Source: Suillus spraguei (Eukaryota > Basidiomycota > Agaricomycetes > Boletales > Suillaceae). From it: a DNA stretch of 64,000 nucleotides. The position numbers and the translations under genes were made by a program. Shown here piece after piece: positions 57,274-64,000 of the stretch. The stretch lies in assembly GCA_016800925.1 (NCBI GenBank), contig JABCPU010000022.1:248001-312000 (forward strand). The letters are read 5' to 3'. The notes beneath the pieces are model-generated. The model had not been told where the DNA came from. It ran no database searches and saw only the letters and a program-made list of their open reading frames with translations. Position 1 is the first letter of the stretch, and the number at the start of each line of letters is the position of its first letter.

Positions 57274-59929
57274 ATGTCTAGCCCAGGGGCAAAGGCCGTC
57301 TTTGTTACGTGCCTCATTATAAACGCTGTTTTGTGGTCACAGAGTCGTTATGGCCAGTCTTACCAACATCAGTCTTCACCCCAATCCCTTTGGAAGCGGA
57401 ATGGCCCAACGTTGCCAACGACTACAGAGAAGACCTGCTCTCCTCTATCCTATCCCGACCTTTCATTACAATGTGCACATGTTATCGAGTCATGTCCGTC
57501 GCCTGAAACTTTTCTAAGCATTCCGTACTTGTCCTACTACTTTTGCTCCTCCCCACCCTTCCGACCTTTCATTTTCGCTGCATTAGTGCTCTGGCTTCTG
57601 TTTCTATTCAGCACGCTCGGAATATCTGCATCCGATTTCTTTACTCCAAACTTGGCCACCATTGCGACCTTCCTAGGTCTCGATGAAAATGTTGCTGGTG
57701 TCACCTTTCTCGCTTTCGGAAATGCCTCCCCGGATGTGTTCAGCACTTTCTCCGCTATGCGTGCAGACTCGGGAAGTCTTGCCATCGGAGAGCTGCTGGG
57801 AGCCGCCTCGTTTATAGTAAGCGTCGTGGCAGGCAGCATGTGCATCATCAAGCCATTCAAGGTCGAGCGAACCCCATTCCTCAGGGACGTCGGCTTCTTT
57901 ACCCTTTCCGTCATCGTACTACTCGTGATACTCCGCAATGGCCGCATCAGTGCGGGGGAGTGCGCATTATTGATAGTCATGTATGTGTGTTATGCCGCAG
58001 TCGTCGTCGTGGGAAGCTGGTGGGAGCGGCGGCGCGACCGAAGGCAGAAGCTTGAAGCCCTCATTCGAGCAGAGTACGGCGAGGATGAAACTATAGTAGA
58101 ACCATATCATGACGTAGGTGTGTGTTTATTCTATCCTTTCGCTTCTCCCGTTCTATTTTCGTTCATCCCTGAATACATATAGTTTCCCCTCCCGTTGACA
58201 CGCTTACCGTACCCCCCTCGCCACCTACGCGACACCGGGCATCGTCGTGTCCCCAACCCCCACGACTTACACTCCCATCTTCACACCCTCGCACACTGTC
58301 ATCCTCTTTCCATGCACGGTCCCCTAGCGGGGAGCATACTCCCTCACCCCTGACTTCACCACACCTCTCACAAATGCCGTCCTTCTCGTTGGTCGGGGCG
58401 CTCGAGTTCAGGCAGGTGGTGACAAGCCTACAGGCACACGTCACTTCCAGTAGCTTGTCCATCTTCGACAGCCCCATCGCCCCCTACGCGGGTGGCCACT
58501 ACCATCGACATGGCGGGAGTCATGCAAGTCGCACTCCATTAAGCGAAGAGGGCCCCTGGGAGGCAACGTTAGGAGGACTGCATCTCAACGAGCGCAGTCC
58601 GAGGCTCCTCGTGAATGACGTCATCTCAGAAGGTCACGAACTATCGCAATCATCGTCAGCGTTCGACGTGCAGGCACGTCCCTCTGCTTCAACCATTCCA
58701 TCCATATTGCACACTCCTGCATCACCAACGGACTCCGCGTCTACCACGACAACAGAAGTGGAGCCGTATGTTCCTCCCTCGAAATTCGAGCGTGTATGGC
58801 GGGTCTTGAAAAAGACGTATTACATCCTCTTCCCTGCGCTGCATCACTTCAGAGAAAAGAATGCACTCGGAAAACTAGCGAGCCTGCTTGCCGCGCCTGC
58901 AGTAATGGCGCTCACGCTGACTCTACCTGTGGTCGTGGTCCCATATGACTGTAATGGATCTGCATCGGAGAAAATTCACAAGCGACATCATAGTGCCGGT
59001 GAGGATGGCCGGTTGATGGACTTTGAGGAAGACGGCATCGAGCGTGCGTTGATTGCAGAGGAAGTGATGCAGCCGGATCTCCACGAGGTCGAGTTTAATA
59101 AATGGTTGATGGCTGCACAATGCGTCCTAGGCCCTTTGTTTTGTTTAGGGGTGTTATTCCGTGCGTGTCCTCTCTTGCCCGCTTTCCTTTTCTGCCGTTT
59201 TTAGACTTTGAAATATTGATCATTTGATTTAGATGAGTCGGATCACTTCGTGTTCCTCGTGTTAGGAACAGCTGTGTGTGGACTTGCAGTTGCTATGCTT
59301 GTGCTTGTGTTTGCAGATGGTAGAAGCCACCCTACTGCACGTATGGCTCGGTGTAGCATGGGTTTCTTGGTTGCGATTGCATGGATTATGGCAATCGCCG
59401 ATGAGGCTGTCAATGTGTTGCAGGTTCGTTCTATACTCTTTTCCTATACACACATTACGTCGTACTAATAAACACACAGACATTTGGTTTCATCTTTGGA
59501 CTCTCGGATGCCATAATCGGCCTCACGATCTTCGCAGTAGGTAATTCTCTTGCGGATCTCGTAGCAAACATGAGCGTAGCTGTAGGTCTCCCTCCTTTCC
59601 TCCCACCCTTCCACCGCCTAACCCAGCCTTAGGTCTTCGCCCCAATCATGGGCTTCTCTGCATGCTTCGGCGGGCCTATGGTCAACATCCTTCTCGGTGT
59701 CGGCATCTCCGGTTCCTATGTGATTTCGCAAGCTGGCGGCGAGCCATACACACTACACTTCTCACCTACGCTCATGAGCAGTACATTTGGCTTGCTGGCA
59801 TTGCTCATCACAACACTGGTAATAGTTCCGCTGAACGGGTACGTACTGAGTCGCACGTGGGGATTCTGTTTAGTTGGTGCATATTTCATAGTCATGGGAG
59901 TGAATATATGGGTGGAGTTGAAGTGGTAG
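57274..59929 (+). CDS. Cation/Ca2+ exchanger of the CaCA family (NCLX/YDL206W type)
   Basis: Membrane exchanger with the two alpha repeats of the Na+/Ca2+ exchanger superfamily. The start at 57274 (MSSPGAKAVFVTCLIINAVL) gives an N-terminal signal-like helix; an ATG at 57208 is the alternative. Repeat one is GVTFLAFGNASPDVFSTFSA and repeat two is IIGLTIFAVGNSLADLVANM. Four to five membrane segments flank each. Between them is a long Ser/Pro/His-rich cytosolic loop (about 58180-58760, with GGHYHRHGGSHASR) typical of fungal members. The last exons give FAPIMGFSACFGGPMVNILL and GFCLVGAYFIVMGVNIWVEL to KW. Introns are short. The transported ions are not certain; animal relatives exchange Na+ or Li+ for Ca2+ in mitochondria. 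Confidence 0.88.
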
Positions 59930-60240
59930 ATGGTGAGAGGTTCCATATACACATTTGGGGTTTGATTCTGACAGTCGGTTTTTGGGACCTAGTACTGGAT
60001 GTATTAATTTAAATGTATACCTGTATCTGATGTCGCAGCGCTTTGATAGATGCCAATTCTGCATGATGCATATGCATACGTTCAAATTGACGATGGAATA
60101 TCCAGGATATTTTCAAGGATGATTTTACCAATCGTGCTCACGACCTACTCTGCTTCACCGCAGTATTCACAGAGCGTGGACAGACAGGTTGTCTTGTACG
60201 ACTACTTCGTAGCTTAAAACCTTGAATTTATCTTAGTTAC
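59930..60240. other. Intergenic
   Basis: 3' flank of the exchanger gene. Nothing else recognised. Confidence 0.35.
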
Positions 60241-60660
60241 GTCAATTACCCCTATCTTCATCGGAACGTTCATGTCTTTGCATCATGGCAACTATGCAGA
60301 GTCAGGTGGGTCATTCAGCTATATTTCGAGCTAGCGTTGCCTCATTGTACCCACCAGCGTGGACGTGTGGCCATTGCTACCGAATACGATGACTTGACCC
60401 AGTCCTCGTGGTTTTCGATCCTACTTGGCACTTTATCCAGTTGACATCAGTGCCCCATGTAAAGGACAGATCTTGGAGTCTGTGGATTCAACCTCAGCTC
60501 AGCAGAGGGTGGTGGACACGGGCGGTTAAACGCCCAGCTACATGCAAGCTTGAACTCTCGCCAAATTCAACGAGAAGCAAGGTTCTTGAAGTCGCATGGG
60601 CCTGGTCTGGGGACTGTTGGCGAGTTATACAGTTCCTAACCAAGAATATCTCTGCGGAAA
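60241..60660 (+). pseudogene. Decayed MFS transporter fragment
   Basis: Two short coding pieces resemble the first helices of a major facilitator of the drug-proton type. The stretch MATMQSQ at 60285 splices at 60304 to VAIATEYDDLTQSSWFSILL. Before it, PIFIGTFMSL reads as a membrane helix but in another frame. Downstream the frame closes and no further helices can be traced. There is no complete gene. The similarity is short and from memory, so this is only suggestive. Confidence 0.35.
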
Positions 60661-61269
60661 CTTGAAATCAGAAAAACGACCACTCTTGCATCTGATAATA
60701 TCCCCCAAGATCCAGGTCCAAGCTACGAGCTGGAGCAGACAAACATATGCATATTCCTCTCTGCATTGCATGTGTCATAGAGTGATTTGGTGTTCATCTT
60801 GCTTGTTTGCGGTGCAGATGGGCTTCTTGTTGTGCAAACGCACCTTTTGCTGCCTTCAGGCTCTGTCCGCCTCACGAATGTATATAATCTGGGCATGTAT
60901 CCTTGTAATCGATAGCAGAATCACTTCCAGCAGGTCGAATCTCTTAAGAATTTTCGTTTTCTACCGTAAGTCGTATTTATGTGATTCCTCGATTGTGTCT
61001 TTGCTCATTCTCGCTGTCTAGTTGCTTGGCCTATCGGTACCGTAGTCTCCCCTAAACAGAAGTTGAGGTAGTTGATGGCAATGAAGATGGCAAGCGAGAG
61101 AAAAATATCATAAGTTTGTGGTCGTTAATATGCACAAGGTAGATTGTAGTTGTCCTCTAATGAATCCAATCGATACTCTCTTTTCAACGCGATATCATCA
61201 CGCTACAGTTGGCACAGGCATTTTGGCAGTGTGTAGGATGTGCGTACCATACTAGGCAGGAACCTCCAT
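60661..61269. other. Gene-poor region
   Basis: An open frame to 61021 has no recognisable domain. The right end begins the segment that resembles the 24.9 kb locus. Confidence 0.3.
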
Positions 61270-61304
61270 TATCATGGTCAAATCCCCACTTCGGCCAGTC
61301 CACT

Positions 61305-61393
61305 GAGCTGAATATATATGGGATGAGATTGTGGAACAATTATTAAGTCTTTTAATAATTGTTCCACAATCTCATCTCGTATATATTCAGCTC
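61305..61393. repeat. Long near-perfect inverted repeat (hairpin) in a promoter
   Basis: Left arm 61305-61346 and right arm 61352-61393 are 42 bases each, separated by the 5-base loop gtctt. They differ at two positions, both G-T mismatches that could pair as G-U in RNA. The TATA-like tatatat of the downstream cysteine-rich relative lies inside the repeat, once in each orientation. The right arm matches the promoter at the intact copy (ctcatctc then a gcctg-like stretch), so the left arm is the added inverted copy. Confidence 0.9.
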
Positions 61394-61539
61394 GCCTGCA
61401 CTCATGGCAGTCTATAAGAGCTTTACTTTCTCCAAATCACTAGAGTCACTATTTTCGATCGCGCCATTATAGGCTTGTATTGGTTGTGCATTTTTACTTT
61501 AGGACTGGTGCTAATCCAACCTATTATCTTCGTAGTGTT

Positions 61540-62360
61540 ATGTGTAAATTTGTAGTCCCATTTGTACTTGCTCAAAGTGCCACCAAAACGAACCGCTTTT
61601 CGACGAGAAGGAAAGGCGATTGTCATATGTTAATGAAAAGAATGAGGTAAGACAATTATCCATGCTCAAGATTCGTGTGTCTCATTATGTTATGTTCCCA
61701 GTAGCGGAAGCCAGCATACTTGGCGCCTACTCAGGACTGCCATTCGCGGTGGTGTATCTTCAGCAGTAAACATCCTATCACGTGTAGTTCCTGTTGGATC
61801 ACTCGTAAACAAACATCGGTGGTAAGACCTTTCAGTCGTGTATTGAGAATTTGATGTTTTGCAGACATGAAAAAACACGCAAGATTCGGGACGATTCACC
61901 TGCGCATATTTGCCGCTGGTGTGCCTTATGCCCTCAGTAGGATTGCCCATGGCAGCTAATTTGTGGGCGTGGGCAACGGCGTACTTCGTCGACAGGGAAT
62001 TGGTGGGTCAACAATATCTTCCGCAAACTAATATCCAGCACATGGCGTTTGTATATACATTTGGTACCCACTGCGAAATACTAGATCCATCGCACAACGT
62101 TATTTTCAGATTAACTTTTACTCATCGACGATTGATCACTTGGCACAGTTTCGGATAACCATGTTGGCGAGTGTCTCCGGTGGCTGACTAGCGGTCTCGA
62201 GATCATGACCTCGATATGGCCTTGCAAATCATTTTCCTACCGCATTTGAGGCTGCTTGAATACTGTTGATGTATCCATGACTAGTATGACATCCAGGTAC
62301 TCACCCTGAAAATTTTGATGCAGCCAACTGATGGGTACATGTAACTCTTCGGGTCCGTAG
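61540..62360 (+). pseudogene. Decayed copy of the small cysteine-rich gene
   Basis: Same exon plan as the intact gene at 25211-25727. Exon 1 begins MCKFVVP, then one base is missing relative to the intact copy in gtagtccc (about 61553-61556), and the rest (TCSKCHQNEPLFDEKERRLS) continues in another frame. Exon 2 gives RKPAYLAPTQDCHSRWCIFS and TCSSCWITRKQT, with one Cys of the final CRITC motif changed to Arg. Exon 3 gives RKIRDDSPAHICRWCALCPQ and a stop at 61940. Downstream similarity to the 25.7-26.0 kb region continues to about 62360. Overall identity is moderate, so the duplication is old. Confidence 0.7.
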
Positions 62361-62526
62361 CGCTGAGTTTGACTCCACTTCCTACATCTGCAAAACTGTG
62401 AAATGAACGCTTAGCAATATAGTTTTCTAAACTCGCTAAAGCGCTCGGTAAAGTTCGGTAAAATCGGCTAATCTATCTAGCCAACGATGGAGTCGGCCGG
62501 CATTGGGTATCGGAGTCTGAATACCA

Positions 62527-63110
62527 ATGCCTGCTGCTCGCCAACGTGTATGCCATTCTGCAAGACTACGAGCAAACCCTGGGACTCGTCTAAAGGCGAT
62601 GGAGCCACCCTCCCATATGTCTGCATCCCGTGGAAGAGGGAATTCTCGAGGACGTGGGTCCAATTCCCCTCACATACTAGCCCCTAGGTCCGCCACACCC
62701 AAGATCATTGTCCATTGGACTAGAGCCGCTGATCTCCATCGCACTGACACTCTTGTGCGGCACCTCATCACTCATCCGTCTGATGCCTGTGTACTATTCT
62801 ACGAAGGTAAAAAAACTGCAGCTCATACTAATGAGGAGCGCCCTTCTGGAAAGGACAAGGGGGAAATCTATCAAGTCATAGTGAGACTGATATTTGAGAA
62901 CGACTCAGAGTATTTGGTGGTGTATGCTGAGGAGTCAAAGAAATTTGACGTAGCAGTGGGCAACTGAATTACCTCATAAGTGTTTGAATCGTTCACCATT
63001 GTAGCTACTAATTTAATTTTTAAAAGCCTTAAAAAATCGTTCAAGGAGCAACTAAGCAAGTTCAACAAGACTGGCGCTGGCGTCACTCTGCTTGATAAAA
63101 GTGGCAGCCA
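62527..63110 (+). pseudogene. Myb/SANT-like domain protein, probably transposon-associated
   Basis: The reading frame from 62527 has a basic Arg/Ser/Pro-rich N-terminus, then WTRAADLHRTDTLVRHLITH, ACVLFYEGKKTAAHTNEERP, GEIYQVIVRLIFENDSEYLV and YAEESKKFDVAVGN. This resembles the Myb/SANT-like DNA-binding domain of a large basidiomycete family that accompanies mobile elements. The frame closes at 62965-62967. Related sequence resumes at about 63020 as LKKSFKEQLSKFNKTGAGVT and, further on, VLAEFPW, all familiar family elements. This suggests an intron or a frameshift. The family assignment is from memory; the interruption is seen directly. Confidence 0.45.
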
Positions 63111-63515
63111 ACCTACATAGTAAGTGTTTTTTTGCCATTGCTTTTTATTTTATTTTAATCATTGAACTTTCAGAGCAAGTGCTAGCTGAATTCCCATGGA
63201 GTGAGAGAGGCGTGTATAGGCATGGAGGAGGTAGAAGGCGCTGTAGCAAACATATTGGCGCTGGGCTTAAAACCCCATATTTTGACACTCATCTCATGTC
63301 TACAGGAGTTACCACTTGTCCATGGCCATCTTACCCCTTTAGCAGTACCGGCAGCATCCCACGCTTACCACACACCATACCGACTGCCGCACCTCGTTCC
63401 ATGAACTGATGTCCTTCCATGTCCTTGCCACATCCGCATAGCTCCATTTGGTGCGTAGTTTGTTTTCTGTTCGTTATCACTGATTCCACGGCAAGCGTTA
63501 TTACATGTTGCCTCG
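63111..63515. other. Downstream of the Myb/SANT-like element
   Basis: Includes a short exon-like piece around 63170-63205 (EQVLAEFPW) that may belong to the preceding gene. Otherwise nothing recognisable. Confidence 0.3.
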
Positions 63516-63989
63516 TGTTACAATCGTACGTACCCCTATTCATTTTCTTACTTCATTTACCTTGTATATTACATAACATGATTCTGACTCATATGCTCAA
63601 CGCATCTGTACTATAGTTGCCTTCCTTCTTTGGATACGCACTTATATTCTCACGTCTTCTTGGTCTGTGCGCACATATTGGCCTATTTAAGCACAGTGTA
63701 CTTGTAGTAGATTCACTACTTTAATCTTACTGGGTTTTACCTGGAATCTCCTTCGCTTAGGTCTCCAACCTAAGTCGTCTTGAATCGTCTCTAAGTCTAA
63801 GCACTCCTTAGTCTTAGTCTCTATTCTCGCGGATACCTCTTGGACTTATCCTTGAGGCTAAACCCTTGATCGTACTCGGAACGCGTTCCTTGTACTTTCA
63901 CCTTGTCCTCTTCTGGACATTGTAAGAACTCCCAGCAGACCGACTGTGTCTTTTCACTGTCGCTGGTGACGCCACCCCAGTTCGTAACA
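63516..63989 (+). mobile_element. Candidate LTR of a retrotransposon
   Basis: A 474-base stretch begins TGTTAC and ends GTAACA, an inverted TG...CA pair typical of LTR ends. A TATA-like tatttaag lies at about 63684, followed by an untranslated C/T-rich leader. The GTTCGTAACA ending is common in basidiomycete Gypsy-like LTRs. No target-site duplication is seen and the internal region, if any, lies beyond the window, so it may be a solo or a 5' LTR. Confidence 0.4.
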
Positions 63990-64000
63990 AAAGATTAAAG

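Noticed and set aside
63511..63994. Target-site duplication around the LTR candidate
   Set aside because: The five bases on either side (cctcg and aaaga) do not match, so integration of a solo LTR is not demonstrated.

Overview
The window comes from the nuclear genome of a filamentous basidiomycete, most likely an agaricomycete. Genes carry many short GT-AG introns of roughly 45-70 bases, exons as short as 8 bases occur, and the encoded families include a White-Collar-2-like GATA factor, fungal ERG28, Mim1, a Kre9/Knh1-like GPI protein, GMC alcohol oxidase and a retroelement gag typical of Agaricomycetes. No bacterial operons, CRISPR arrays or viral genes are visible. Coordinates below are gene spans including introns unless exons are given.

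Left part (1-15.9 kb): mitochondrial ribosomal protein S7; a GMC alcohol oxidase (minus) with two apparent single-base frameshifts, divergent from a stand-alone peroxisomal enoyl-CoA hydratase ending in AKL; a vacuolar Ca2+/H+ exchanger (minus) with an 8-base exon; an F-box/leucine-rich protein (minus); and ERG28 (minus).

Middle part (15.9-37.2 kb): a long Ser/Pro-rich protein, a C-terminally membrane-anchored protein with one apparent frameshift, an Rqt4/TRIP4 zinc-finger protein with a GC-AG intron, and a coiled-coil protein. Next is an accessory stretch (24.7-29.4 kb) with a cysteine-rich gene that has a decayed relative at 61.5 kb, a truncated copy of a tRNA-Tyr plus the end of the next gene, a gag remnant, and the intact tRNA-Tyr. 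It is followed by a roughly 1,900-residue acidic repeat protein with a CaaX ending and by a Kre9-like GPI protein.

Right part (37.6-60 kb) is mainly housekeeping: PRMT5, an ankyrin protein, WC-2, Sds22, ribosomal protein uL14, a short BTB protein, CCDC174, a metallo-beta-lactamase, MoaD, thiamine pyrophosphokinase, Mim1 and a second CaCA-family cation exchanger. The last 4 kb is decayed and repetitive: an MFS-like remnant, the cysteine-rich relative with a 42-base-arm hairpin in its promoter, a Myb/SANT-like element gene and a probable LTR.

The most unusual signals are the paired cysteine-rich loci with the promoter hairpin, the exon-module duplication in the CaaX protein, the tRNA/retroelement/gene-end duplication, the very small exons, and recurrent single-base frameshifts in otherwise conserved genes. 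The frameshifts may be real decay or assembly error. I see no single locus that is convincingly a new multi-gene system.
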